Below the pieces are notes generated by a model. It saw only the letters and a list, made by a program, of their open reading frames with translations. It was not told where the DNA came from and searched no databases. 46,581 nt of DNA from Chloroflexota bacterium (GTDB lineage: Bacteria; Chloroflexota; Anaerolineae; Anaerolineales; Villigracilaceae). The position numbers were made by a program, and so were the translations under genes. Location: positions 1 to 46,581 of the forward strand of contig JACAEP010000039.1 of the NCBI GenBank assembly GCA_013388795.1, written 5' to 3'. Of the stretch, positions 8,961 through 17,500 are shown piece after piece. Position 1 is the first letter of the stretch, and every line of letters starts with the position of its first letter.

Positions 8961-10220
8961 TCAGAGCAGATCCTTGCTTATTTTTTTCAGGTTCGCGCGC
9001 AGTTTCGTCTGCGGGATGCCCGAAAAATCAATCCTGACGGCCCCAATCATCTCCGCAAAACGCGTCAACCCTCTGGCAAGCGCATCGGCAAAAGCGGCGT
9101 CGTTTGGGGCATCGTCTTCCAGCCAAAAGCCGAGGATGCGCAGGGTGTTCGTCGTGCGGTCAAACTTTGGGTCGAGGCGGGCAACCAGATCATCCCCATA
9201 CAAAATTGGCAGCGTGTAATAGCCCCACTTGCGCTGATGCGCGGGCTTGTACACTTCCCAAATATAGTCAAAATCGAAGACCTTTTTGGCTCGTCCACGG
9301 GCGCTGACGATTTCCAACGGTGCGAGGAAGGTGACCTCTTCGGATGTGGTTACACCTTTGGGCTTCCAAGCCTTCGGGACGCGCCCCGCCTCAAGAACCG
9401 ACAGATGGGCTTGGTCGCTGTTTAAGATGAGGAAGTTTTCGCTGAAGCCTTCCACCCGCACCCGTGAGACCTCCCCTTTCTCGATCAGTCGTTCAATTTG
9501 CGCTTTTGCTTCTTTTACATCCACTTTGCGTTGAATGTAATAACTCAGGTCGGTCTTCAATGAGTTTTCACGCGCAATTCCGTAAAAAGCGATGTGCTTT
9601 TTGCAAAAGAAGTCTTCAGTTTCCTGCACGGATGCGGCGTAATCGAATTCCTTTGGCACCACGCGTTCGCGCAGATCGTAGATACGGTCGAAGCCTTTGC
9701 GGTTGGAGATCATCACTTCTCCCGTCAGCCAGAGATAGAACAACGTGACCGAGGTTTCCTTGCGCCCGCGATAACTCCATGCTTTGACAGCGTCGCCTTC
9801 AATGTCGCGATTCCCCAGCGGACCTTTCTCGCGCAGTTCATCCAACACGAACTTGACCACTTGTTTTGGCGGGTGGGTGAATGCCTCCCAACGCATGCCT
9901 TTCTCAGCGCGGCGCTTCATGTGCAATTGCCAATACGGGAATTCCTGCATGGGGTACATCATCAACCAACCGCCGTAATCGAAGGCTTTGCGTTTGTCGT
10001 ATGCCATTTTGTAAAGCAGATCCGGCTTGTAATCTAGGACGCGCCCATACATGGCAATATCCTGACTGCGGGCGACCATCACCAGCGGGTCGAGCTGCAA
10101 GGCTTGCATCTGGCGCAAAGCGGATTCGGTGCCGCTCAAGCCTGAGAAACGGCGACCCGGCCAAAGTCCCTGTGAGGCGAGGAGGAAACGACGGTACGTT
10201 TGTTTGGAGATGGTGTCCAT
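8961..10220 (-). CDS. Winged-helix DNA glycosylase, AlkX/YcaQ-like (DUF1006/HTH_42)
   Basis: A 419-residue member of the HTH_42 family, which includes the AlkZ and AlkX (YcaQ) glycosylases that unhook interstrand DNA crosslinks or remove bulky alkyl adducts. Near residue 36 the protein reads LQLDPL, matching the Q-hydrophobic-D catalytic motif of the AlkX branch rather than the QxQ of AlkZ. The central segment FLAPLEIVSARGRAKKVFDF and the GYYTLPILYGDDLVARLDPK block are the usual conserved C-terminal half. Length is close to that of YcaQ. Probable first gene of an operon with YczE- and LysE-type genes. The region upstream of its ATG is occupied by heptad repeats and a terminator for the preceding gene. 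Confidence 0.85.
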   Translation of the reverse strand: MDTISKQTYRRFLLASQGLWPGRRFSGLSGTESALRQMQALQLDPLVMVARSQDIAMYGRVLDYKPDLLYKMAYDKRKAFDYGGWLMMYPMQEFPYWQLHMKRRAEKGMRWEAFTHPPKQVVKFVLDELREKGPLGNRDIEGDAVKAWSYRGRKETSVTLFYLWLTGEVMISNRKGFDRIYDLRERVVPKEFDYAASVQETEDFFCKKHIAFYGIARENSLKTDLSYYIQRKVDVKEAKAQIERLIEKGEVSRVRVEGFSENFLILNSDQAHLSVLEAGRVPKAWKPKGVTTSEEVTFLAPLEIVSARGRAKKVFDFDYIWEVYKPAHQRKWGYYTLPILYGDDLVARLDPKFDRTTNTLRILGFWLEDDAPNDAAFADALARGLTRFAEMIGAVRIDFSGIPQTKLRANLKKISKDLL

Positions 10221-10262
10221 GAGTAAGAGTCCAAAGTCTAAAGTCGAAGGTCAAAAGTCAAA
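10221..10262. repeat. Degenerate 7-bp tandem repeats (array 1)
   Basis: Six consecutive heptads share GTC at a fixed phase: GAGTAAG, AGTCCAA, AGTCTAA, AGTCGAA, GGTCAAA, AGTCAAA. They start right after the ATG of the AlkX-like gene, fill its leader and end at the terminator hairpin of the preceding gene. Confidence 0.75.
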
Positions 10263-10292
10263 TTAAAAACCGAGGGTGTTGCGCCTCGGTTT
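10258..10292 (-). terminator. Intrinsic terminator downstream of the small membrane-protein genes
   Basis: On the - strand AACCGAGG (10291-10284) pairs with CCTCGGTT (10275-10268) around an 8-nt loop, followed by TTTAATTT. It ends the transcript of the 63-aa and 149-aa membrane proteins before the AlkX-like gene. Confidence 0.8.
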
Positions 10293-10293
10293 G

Positions 10294-10321
10294 TGGTCGA
10301 TCGTCTATGGTCTATCGTCTG
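10294..10321. repeat. Degenerate 7-bp tandem repeats (array 2)
   Basis: Four heptads TGGTCGA, TCGTCTA, TGGTCTA, TCGTCTG lie directly on the other side of the terminator from array 1 and end at the stop of the 63-aa gene. The GTC phase matches array 1. Confidence 0.65.
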
Positions 10322-10513
10322 TTAATCGTCACCGAGCGAGGCAATGGCGCGGAGCAAACCGAAGACCAGCACGCCAAGCTTGATGCCTTCGCCTGCGGTG
10401 ATGGCGGTTTCCATCTCGTTCTTTTCGGCGCGACGGTTGATGAGCATGGCGGCGATCAGCCCGGTGACTGCGCCGATGATGACTCCGCTAAGGAGTACTC
10501 TGGAATTCTTCAT
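10322..10513 (-). CDS. Small YtxH-like membrane protein
   Basis: A 63-residue protein with one clear membrane helix (about residues 7-24, LLSGVIIGAVTGLIAAML) followed by NRRAEKNEM, a charged stretch and a second weakly hydrophobic segment. The pattern of an N-terminal glycine-rich helix followed by charged residues resembles YtxH-type proteins, but similarity is weak. Its start overlaps the stop of the upstream 149-aa gene by 4 bp (ATGA), so the two are translationally coupled, and a strong terminator follows. Function unknown. Confidence 0.65.
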   Translation of the reverse strand: MKNSRVLLSGVIIGAVTGLIAAMLINRRAEKNEMETAITAGEGIKLGVLVFGLLRAIASLGDD

Positions 10514-10959
10514 GGTGTGATCCTTTCAAAAAAGGCTTTTGCGGTTTCGAGCCACCCATTCAAAGCGACAATGGGTTTGACGGCCATATCTGCTCCGCGC
10601 ATGATGTATCCGCGGGCGAGAAAAACATAATCTTGCGCGATGCCGGTGTAGTAGGGCAGGGCATTCAACAAACGATACATACCGTAGATCAGCCCACCGA
10701 GAATGGCAAGGGTTACAAAACCACCCAACAGGATGAAACCTGAAACCCACATGGTGGAGATGGCTGCCCAACGTCCCACGTCGCCGCCTTGATTGAAGGT
10801 GGCAATACAGACCCAAACCACGATGGCAACCAACACCAGCGCGCTCAAGACCACCGGCAGGATGATCTTGCGCATGACCTGATTGCGATGTTTAAGATAG
10901 GAATAGTGTGTGGGCGGGGCTTTCAGCCGTTCAGCGACTTCGGGAAGTTTGGCGTTCAT
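10510..10959 (-). CDS. Hypothetical two-helix membrane protein
   Basis: A 149-residue protein with two hydrophobic segments, about residues 33-53 (LPVVLSALVLVAIVVWVCIA) and 66-93 (ISTMWVSGFILLGGFVTLAILG), then a soluble tail ending in an amphipathic ALNGWLETAKAFFERI stretch. No family recognised. It overlaps the next small gene by ATGA. There is no Shine-Dalgarno before the ATG; instead TAAAAT (10966-10971) ends 6 nt upstream, suggesting a leaderless message. Confidence 0.7.
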   Translation of the reverse strand: MNAKLPEVAERLKAPPTHYSYLKHRNQVMRKIILPVVLSALVLVAIVVWVCIATFNQGGDVGRWAAISTMWVSGFILLGGFVTLAILGGLIYGMYRLLNALPYYTGIAQDYVFLARGYIMRGADMAVKPIVALNGWLETAKAFFERITP

Positions 10960-10965
10960 AATGAT

Positions 10966-10971
10966 ATTTTA
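10966..10971 (-). promoter_or_regulatory. -10 box 6 nt before the ATG of the 149-aa gene
   Basis: On the - strand TAAAAT ends exactly 6 nt before the start codon. Transcription would begin at or next to the A of the ATG. No good -35 is visible. Confidence 0.4.
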
Positions 10972-11016
10972 GCATAAATGATTCCCCCATCCATGTGTAC
11001 TTGCCTGACCAGGGTT

Positions 11017-11376
11017 CTACCCTTTCAACCTCATCATCCCCTTGCGGACAAGATACCCCACTGCAAAACTTGTAGCAAGTGCAGAGACGAGTCCCGCTGC
11101 CTCGCCCCACCTCATCCCCACTTGATAATTCGCCAGCATAGCAGCAAGCCCGCCGAGGAAGAGGATGATGACGAGTGTGAATACCATCACGCCCACTTCT
11201 TTAAGGAGTTTGGCGCGGGCGTATTCGGTCCCTGTGTGTTTGGTGTAGATGGCATAGGTGGAGAGGGCGAGGCTGAGGAGCAATGCAATCATCCCAAAAG
11301 TCGGGCTGATTGCGGGGTAAATCGCAAGCGAAACAAGTGTGGCAACCAAAAACAAGAACGGTAAATATTTTTGCAT
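11017..11376 (-). CDS. Hypothetical four-helix membrane protein
   Basis: A 119-residue, almost wholly hydrophobic protein with about four membrane segments: residues 5-22, 26-44, 62-84 and 90-108, the last ending VSALATSFAVGYLVRKGM. Short positively charged loops separate them. No family recognised and no catalytic motif seen. It lies alone on the - strand between the immunity candidate and the 149-aa gene. The protein is probably real, judging from its composition and the absence of an alternative frame. Confidence 0.65.
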   Translation of the reverse strand: MQKYLPFLFLVATLVSLAIYPAISPTFGMIALLLSLALSTYAIYTKHTGTEYARAKLLKEVGVMVFTLVIILFLGGLAAMLANYQVGMRWGEAAGLVSALATSFAVGYLVRKGMMRLKG

Positions 11377-11465
11377 TTATTCAATCTCTCAGTTTAGTGA
11401 TACATAAAACTAAGGCAATAATTGTTGCAAGTGGTATTTATATTTACTATTTATCCAGATCAATA

Positions 11466-11753
11466 TCATCCGGTAATATTTTGCCCAATTGCCCTCAAAA
11501 TCATTGCCAAATCAACGAAATCACTTACTAGTGGGTTTCTTTCTCCACTTAATATTTTGCTTATATCGCTCCAATCATCACTTAACTGACCCAGATCATG
11601 AGAAGTTGGTTCTTTTTGCACATCATACAACTCAGATTCTGGAATATCCCAATAATAATCGTCATTAATCTTAAACTCCTCAATTTCTAAGTTGTGAAGG
11701 TGCGTAAATAACTTGTCAGAAATTTCATGTAACTTTCGTATGTTTATTTTCAT
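11466..11753 (-). CDS. Candidate immunity protein for the adjacent toxin-like gene
   Basis: A 95-residue acidic cytoplasmic protein with no signal peptide. It has the look of a widespread small family: DYYWDIPESELYDV, then EPTSHDLGQLSDDW, then a C-terminal LRAIGQNI. Its ATG follows the stop of the toxin-like gene by 6 bp on the same strand, the classic toxin-then-immunity order. Base composition is conspicuously AT-rich, like the 3' end of the toxin gene and unlike the GC-rich flanks, which fits acquisition as one cassette. Immunity function is inferred from position, size and charge, not from a recognised immunity family. Confidence 0.65.
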   Translation of the reverse strand: MKINIRKLHEISDKLFTHLHNLEIEEFKINDDYYWDIPESELYDVQKEPTSHDLGQLSDDWSDISKILSGERNPLVSDFVDLAMILRAIGQNITG

Positions 11754-11759
11754 ATAATT

Positions 11760-14700
11760 TCACTCCAGTAGTGCTTGCAGCTTTCTTATTTCATTTTGAA
11801 ATTTCAGAATCTCTCGTTCTAATTTTTTAATCCTATTTTTGATTATAAGTTGTCGAATAGCATCAGATGGTGCGTTTTTCAGAAGTCCTTGATTATCTTG
11901 GCTCATTGGGCCCGCTTTGTACTTCTCTAGCTTTTGCGTATGTTCAATTATGTTCCTTTCGTTACTTTGTATTGAATCCTCTATTTGTTGTTGAGTCATC
12001 TTGCCATAGTTACCTTGTCCTTTTGCCATCAAGGCCTGAATTTGTAACCCGGTTTGATAAGCGCTCACAGCAGTTACAACAGCACCATGCGCTACAAGAG
12101 CCGATCCAGCGGCAATTGACGCTCCGCCACCGCCAATACACAACACAACTGTGCCACAGGAAACAACGGTTCCCCCGGTTGCTGTAGCGATACCGGAGAA
12201 AATTTCCCAGACACCTTGAACAATTCCCAATACCCCACCGACTATTCTCCCTATAGTAAAAGCAGTTGAATCTGCTTTATGTTCGTATTGATTCCATCCT
12301 GCAAACCAACCTTCCTTCGCAGTACTTGGTGCCGGGACAATTGTCATTAATGGATTTAGATTATTGACCACCAAAAATTGATAACCAACGCCTGCTACAA
12401 ATTCAGCCGCTGTATTTAGAATGGGATTGTTTAACCAAGTTGTTTTTTTCTTTCCTTCCTCCTCCTTCCCCAACGCCACGGACGCCAGCCCCGCCCACCG
12501 TGCCGCATCGACAGCATTCTGCTTGGCTTGCTCTTGCGCTTTGTACGCCTCCGCAATGGACACAGCATCCCGCTCCCCTTCGCGGTGGGACTGGATTGCC
12601 TTCTGGCTTTCATAGGCGTCCGCAATTGCCACCGCATTCTTCTCTCCGGCACGGTGGTCTTGCATGGCTTGTTCCCTTGCTTTTTGTTGTCGCGCCGCCT
12701 CCCAGCGACTTTCTTGGTCGCGCTTGGCTTGGTTCTTCGCCATCACCTTTGCCTTCTTTTTGGCTAGCACATCGCTGTAACCATCCTCATCCCCACCGCT
12801 ATGGCTCATGGCTGCCAAACGCGCCGCTTCCTCTTCCTGACGTTTCTTCTGCCATTCCGCAAGCGTCATCCCCAGCATGGCAGCCGCCGCTGCGCCCCAC
12901 AAGATGTTTGGATTAGTGTTTGGCACATTGGTAGATTGGTTTCCAGCCGTGAACGAGTTCGTCCCTCCGGCTTGGATACTCATATTCGCAAAGACCGTCT
13001 CGCCATGGGTTGTGGTGGTCTCCGTACCTACATTCCCATTGTTTGAGCCGCCAAAGGATTGTTCATTGGTGGCTGTTGCGCTGCTCGGTGCAGGCTCGGT
13101 GAGTGTACTGACTGGGGGTGTAAAAGCAGGGATCGGCAATATGGAATTGAAAGCAGTCACCTCCACAATTGCCGTCCGCATGGTCTCATTCCCTGCCTGG
13201 TCGCTGATCTTCAAGGTGATGAAGTATTGCCCCGGCGCGGCTTTCGCGCCATCCGCGAACATTCCATCCCAGCGGATCTCATTGTCGTTGGACTTGTTGC
13301 CCGTCAACTCCTCCAGCCAGACGATCTTCTTGTATTTCTCCGCATCATCTTCGATCACCGAACGGTTGATCCACAAGCCACTTGTCGTATCTTCAAGGTC
13401 ATAATACAACGTATCGCCCAAATCCAAACTGTCGTCATCCATCGCGATCGCAGGCGGCACGCTGTCCACCATCATTGGCAAGACCGGCGTTTCAGTCATA
13501 TTGCCCGCATTATCGGTCACGCGGATTTGGTAGCTGTGAACTCCATCCGTGAAAGACAACGGATTGGTGACAGTCGCCCATGCGCCATGATTGACGGACG
13601 CTTCAACCTTGTTTATACCTGATCCTGCATCCGAAACATTTGGCGTCACTGTGACCGACGAGATGTACCAGTCGTTCTGTCCACGCGTGCCGTTGAAGTT
13701 CAGGCTCAGGCTGGGCGTGGTGGCATCCACCTTGATCTGTTGGCTTGGGGTTTGAGAGATGTTGCCAGCATTATCCGTGGCGCGGAATTGCACGGTATAG
13801 ATTCCATCATTCAGGGACAACGGACCATTGACGATGGACCATGTAGAACCATCCGTCGTCACTTCGAGGCTGTACAGACCGGAGGTGGCATCATTCGCCG
13901 TAGGAGTAAACGTCACCGCCGAGACATACCAGCCATTCGTTCCATTTGTTCCGGTGGTGGAGACGTTGAGGGTAGGCGCTGTTGTATCCACATTGACCGA
14001 TTGCAGGGCTGTTTCAGTCACATTGCCTGCATTGTCTGTAGCACGGAATTGGATGGTGTGCATGCCGTCTGTAAATGACAATGGACCGTTGACCATAGAC
14101 CATGATGAGCCATTCACGCTGACTTCGAGGCTGTATACACCAGAGAGGGCATCCGAAGCTGAGGCGGTGACGGTGGTTTGGGAGGTGTACCAGCCGTTCG
14201 TCCCGGCAGAGCCGTTGATATCTCCACTGATCTGCGGGGTAGTTACATCCAATTGATAGGATGTGGAGCCACTGACGGAGAGTCCGGTGGCTGAATCCAC
14301 TTTGTAAGTAGCCGTTCCCGCCGCTTCGGGCAATGGGATCGAGCAGGTGGTTTGCCCGCTTGGGCAGGCAAAGGCAACGCCGTTGACCGTTCCACTGATA
14401 ACGATGGATTGTCCTTGCGGGTCGGAGGCGGTCAAGTCGAGAGATAAAGCGCCAATACACCACCCATTGCTTCCGCTGTTGGAGCAGTTAAGAACGTGGG
14501 AGATCGTGGGCGGCTGGTAAACGGGTCTGCCGCCGCCGCCGGGGTCGCCGCAATCCCCATTCGCATCCATACATTCATAGGTCAGGCAGGTTTTGGGCCA
14601 GGCACTCTCATCCCATGAGGTGCATTTTACACAATTGAACGGGCAGGCATCGGCGCTCAATGCAAAAGGGTTGAGAGCTGGATAGTTTTCTTGAAGGGTA

Positions 14701-14830
14701 TTTGGGGATTCTGCTTTTTCTGATTGAACGATGGGCGCGAAAAAGACAAGTGAAACGAGTAAAATGGCGAAAAGATCTTTAGAGGCTCGAATAATTCGGG
14801 TTTCTTTTTACTGCGAGGTTGATGGTCCAT
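11760..14830 (-). CDS. Secreted Ig-repeat polymorphic-toxin-like protein (apparent frameshift near 5' end)
   Basis: The intact open frame runs from a TTG at 14660 (966 residues, numbered from there). Upstream in the same frame lies a perfect signal peptide (DLFAILLVSLVFFAPIVQS) with no start codon. An ATG at 14830 with a G-rich Shine-Dalgarno joins this frame only if the A5 run at 14805-14809 has one more A or if ribosomes slip by -1. Domains: Cys-rich head 1-40; three about 85-residue Ig-like repeats at 150-400, each with NGWY/NDWY and TDNAGN; a FlgD-like domain 405-505; a Pro/Thr linker; a hydrophobic segment 586-600; an Ala/Lys-rich helical region 605-735 with HRxGExxAVxIAxAY repeats; a Gly-rich pretoxin-like region 750-880; and a C-terminal charged helical domain 885-966 holding GLLKNAPSDAIRQLII, the candidate toxin. 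The 3' end is AT-rich. An immunity candidate follows. Confidence 0.75.
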
Positions 14831-14912
14831 TGCCCCCCCCTTTGGGTGTTATTTTTGCAGTATAGTTTATTCTGTCGATTTTTTATTTACAGCTTTGTTA
14901 GGCAGGAATCAG

Positions 14913-14952
14913 AAAACAAAAAGAGGCAGTCAATATAAAGTGACTGCCTCTC
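14913..14952 (-). terminator. Intrinsic terminator after ftsZ (end of dcw cluster)
   Basis: On the - strand AGAGGCAGTCA (14951-14941) pairs with TGACTGCCTCT (14932-14922), followed by TTTTGTTTT. The perfect 11-bp stem 13 nt after the ftsZ stop closes the 17-kb cluster and separates it from the toxin gene, which has its own leader. Confidence 0.92.
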
Positions 14953-14964
14953 TCGATTCAAAAA

Positions 14965-16131
14965 TTATCTGCGATTTCTCAAGAAAGTCGGAACGTCGAG
15001 ATCGTCGTTATTGATGCTCGTCAGCGGTTGGGATTTCACATCTGCCGAAGAGCGGGTCTCGGTGTTGGCGTTGACCGATTCGGTCGGGCGAGCCTGGAAG
15101 GGCGTATTCGCCGCAGAGACGGGTTTATCGCTGGCACGCGGAATGCGTTCGAGCACACGGCGGGTGACGCCGCTGCGTTCGAAGCCGGTGGCGATCACCG
15201 TACAGCGGACTTCGTCGCCCATGTTCGGGTCGATGACGGCACCGAAGATCATGTTCACATCGGGGTGAGCCGTCTCACGGATGATGGCAGCCGCCTGGTT
15301 GACTTCGAAGAGGGTCATGTTCGAACCGCCGGTGATGTTGAAGAGCACACCGCGCGCGCCGTCGATGGTGATATCGAGCAGCTGGCTGGAGATGGCTTGT
15401 TCCGCCGCAACTTTGGCGCGGTCATCGCCGGAGCCGCGACCCACCGCCATGAGCGCTGCGCCGCCTTCAGACATGATGGCTTTGACATCGGCAAAGTCGA
15501 GGTTAATCAAACCGGGGATGGTGATCAACTCGGAGATGCCTTGAATACCCTGATGCAGAACTTCATCTGCCATGCGGAAGGCATCTTGCAGGGATGATTT
15601 TTTATCCGCCAATTGGAGCAGGCGATCATTGGGAATGGAAATGAGCGTGTGCGCGTGTTCTTTCATCTTCGTCACGCCTGCTTCAGCAGATTGTGAACGC
15701 TTGCCGCCTTCAAAGGTGAAGGGACGAGTCACAACGCCGATGGTGAGCGCGCCGCATTCCTTGGCGATCTGCGAAACAACAGGGGCCGCGCCGGTTCCGG
15801 TGCCGCCGCCCATGCCCGCCGTGACGAAGACCATGTCCGCGCCTTTAAGCACGTTGTAGAGTTCGTCGGAGGATTCTTCCGCGGCTTTGCGCCCAACCTC
15901 AGGGTCGCCGCCTGCGCCAAGACCACGCGTGATCTTGTCGCCGAGGCGCACACGGATGGGAGCGCGTGAAAGCGTCAACGCCTGTGCATCAGAGTTGGCG
16001 GCGATGAATTCAACACCCTGGATGCCTTCCTCCATCATGCGGTTGACGGCGTTCTGACCCGCTCCACCCACGCCGATCACTTTGATGCGGGCGAAGGTTT
16101 CGGCTTGTATGTTTCGATTGTTCGGATTCAT
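14965..16131 (-). CDS. ftsZ: Cell division protein FtsZ
   Basis: The tubulin-like GTPase that forms the Z-ring. The 388-residue protein shows [13 protein letters not shown] at the N-terminus, the GTP-binding tubulin signature [12 protein letters not shown], and the T7-loop segment [11 protein letters not shown] that completes the GTPase site of the neighbouring subunit. A flexible linker leads to the conserved C-terminal tail [12 protein letters not shown], the contact for FtsA. It is the last gene of the dcw cluster. Unlike most junctions in the cluster there is a 124-bp gap after ftsA holding two palindromes, so ftsZ may have its own promoter. The start is fixed by AGGAGGAAC directly before the ATG. 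Confidence 0.98.
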   Translation of the reverse strand: MNPNNRNIQAETFARIKVIGVGGAGQNAVNRMMEEGIQGVEFIAANSDAQALTLSRAPIRVRLGDKITRGLGAGGDPEVGRKAAEESSDELYNVLKGADMVFVTAGMGGGTGTGAAPVVSQIAKECGALTIGVVTRPFTFEGGKRSQSAEAGVTKMKEHAHTLISIPNDRLLQLADKKSSLQDAFRMADEVLHQGIQGISELITIPGLINLDFADVKAIMSEGGAALMAVGRGSGDDRAKVAAEQAISSQLLDITIDGARGVLFNITGGSNMTLFEVNQAAAIIRETAHPDVNMIFGAVIDPNMGDEVRCTVIATGFERSGVTRRVLERIPRASDKPVSAANTPFQARPTESVNANTETRSSADVKSQPLTSINNDDLDVPTFLRNRR

Positions 16132-16207
16132 TTGTTCCTCCTGGCAAGGAATATGCCTTATCTTAAACGAGAATGTCTTTTTTTAACAGGGTTTAACAAG
16201 CGCCAAT

Positions 16208-16222
16208 TTCACAACTTGTGAA
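16208..16222. repeat. Perfect 15-bp palindrome upstream of ftsZ
   Basis: TTCACAACTTGTGAA (7-bp arms, 1-bp centre) lies in the ftsA-ftsZ gap. Size and symmetry resemble a dimeric repressor site; the binding protein is unknown. Confidence 0.6.
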
Positions 16223-16230
16223 TCTTTTCT

Positions 16231-16249
16231 CATGACATGGTTTGTCATG
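16231..16249. repeat. Inverted repeat in the ftsA-ftsZ gap
   Basis: CATGACA and TGTCATG pair around a 5-nt centre a few bases after the ftsA stop. No T-run follows on the - strand, so it is a poor terminator and may be an operator or an mRNA-stability hairpin. Confidence 0.5.
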
Positions 16250-16255
16250 GGATCA

Positions 16256-17500
16256 CTACGGCAATAACCTCTTTAACCAATCTTTGAGCGCATCAAATTT
16301 CGTTGTATTTTCACCTCTTGCTTTGCGGCGTTTTTTGCCGCCTGATGCTGCAACCTGATGATCGTGCATGCTGATCGCCCATTGCAGTAAACCAAAACTC
16401 GTGGAATACATGGGCGAATTCAATTTATCCACAAGCCCCTTCAAATTTTGCGGCTGACCAGTTCGCACCGGCATGCCAAGCGCTTCACTGGCAATCCGGC
16501 TGATTCCCGGCAATGCCGACGTGCCCCCCGTCAATACCATGCCTGCCGGCAGCAACCCATCATAACCGGAGCGTTTGATCTCCTGCAGGATGAGGTTGAA
16601 GGTTTCTTCCACCCGCGCTTCGATGATCATGGCCAGGTCCTGACGATTAATACGCACATCTTTATCTTCACCGAAAGGGCGCATGAGGAAGTATTCCTCG
16701 GCTCCAATATCGGACCGGACGGCATGCCCCTGCTGCTTTTTGACTTCTTCTGCCTGTGAGAGGGAGAGGCGCAAACCATGCGCAATATCCTGCGTAATGT
16801 GGTTGCCGCCAACCGCCAGGACCATCGTGTGCCAGACATCGCCGTCAACGTAAATGGCAAGGTCTGTCGTGCCGCCGCCAATATCACAGACGGCCACACC
16901 CATCTGGCGTTCCTGCTCGGTCAACACTACTTCTGCCGAAGCCAGGGGGTTCAAAACGAATTGTTGAGATTCCACACCTGCCGCGCCCACACATTGACGC
17001 AGGTTATCCACCGTGGCGCTGGCAGCGGTGATGATATGCGTTTCCACTTCCAGTTTATAGCCATGCATTCCGACCGGAGTCTTGATGCCTTCCTGTCCAT
17101 CCACGCTGATGCCGCGCTGAATGACGTGGATGATCTCGCGGTCATGTGGAATGGCAATGGCTTGCGCCTGCTCAAGCGCGCGGGTCAGGTCATGCACATC
17201 AATGATGCCGCCAGGGATGCCCGACGCGCCGCGGCTGTTTACAGAGGATACGTGCGCCCCAGCCAGGCTGACCAAGGCGCTGGTGATCTCAAGGCTCGAT
17301 GTGCTTTCTGCTTTTTCCACCGAACGCTTTATGGCGCGGGATGCCGCCGCAAGGTCCACGACGATGCCCTTGCGGATTCCTTCGGACGGCTCAATGCCCA
17401 CCCCAAGAATACGGATGGATTTATCGTCTTCCACCCGTCCCACCAGGGTGCAGATTTTGGTCGTGCCTACATCAATACCTACAACAATCTCTTCCATCAT
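16256..17500 (-). CDS. ftsA: Cell division protein FtsA
   Basis: The actin-like ATPase that tethers FtsZ filaments to the membrane and recruits later division proteins. The 414-residue protein begins GIDVGTTKICTLVGRV (phosphate 1) and continues through the SHS2 (1C) domain to CDIGGGTTDLAIYVDG (phosphate 2) and LTGGTSALPGI (adenosine motif). It ends with an amphipathic helix FDALKDWLKRLLP, the expected membrane-targeting sequence. The start overlaps the ftsQ stop as TAATG. A 124-bp gap with palindromes separates it from ftsZ. Length and motifs are normal. Confidence 0.97.
   Translation of the reverse strand: MMEEIVVGIDVGTTKICTLVGRVEDDKSIRILGVGIEPSEGIRKGIVVDLAAASRAIKRSVEKAESTSSLEITSALVSLAGAHVSSVNSRGASGIPGGIIDVHDLTRALEQAQAIAIPHDREIIHVIQRGISVDGQEGIKTPVGMHGYKLEVETHIITAASATVDNLRQCVGAAGVESQQFVLNPLASAEVVLTEQERQMGVAVCDIGGGTTDLAIYVDGDVWHTMVLAVGGNHITQDIAHGLRLSLSQAEEVKKQQGHAVRSDIGAEEYFLMRPFGEDKDVRINRQDLAMIIEARVEETFNLILQEIKRSGYDGLLPAGMVLTGGTSALPGISRIASEALGMPVRTGQPQNLKGLVDKLNSPMYSTSFGLLQWAISMHDHQVAASGGKKRRKARGENTTKFDALKDWLKRLLP

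Noticed and set aside
10221-10321. CRISPR array
   Set aside because: The units are 7 bp, degenerate and without spacers.
13059-13622. + strand open frame across the Ig repeats of the toxin-like gene
   Set aside because: The repeat-rich sense frame is clearly coding (TDNAGN, NGWY); the antisense is a by-product.
14801-14815. Firm claim of programmed -1 frameshifting in the toxin gene
   Set aside because: The slip site TAAAAAG lacks the first A of the best heptamer and no stimulatory hairpin was identified; a missing base is as likely, so it is left as an open question.
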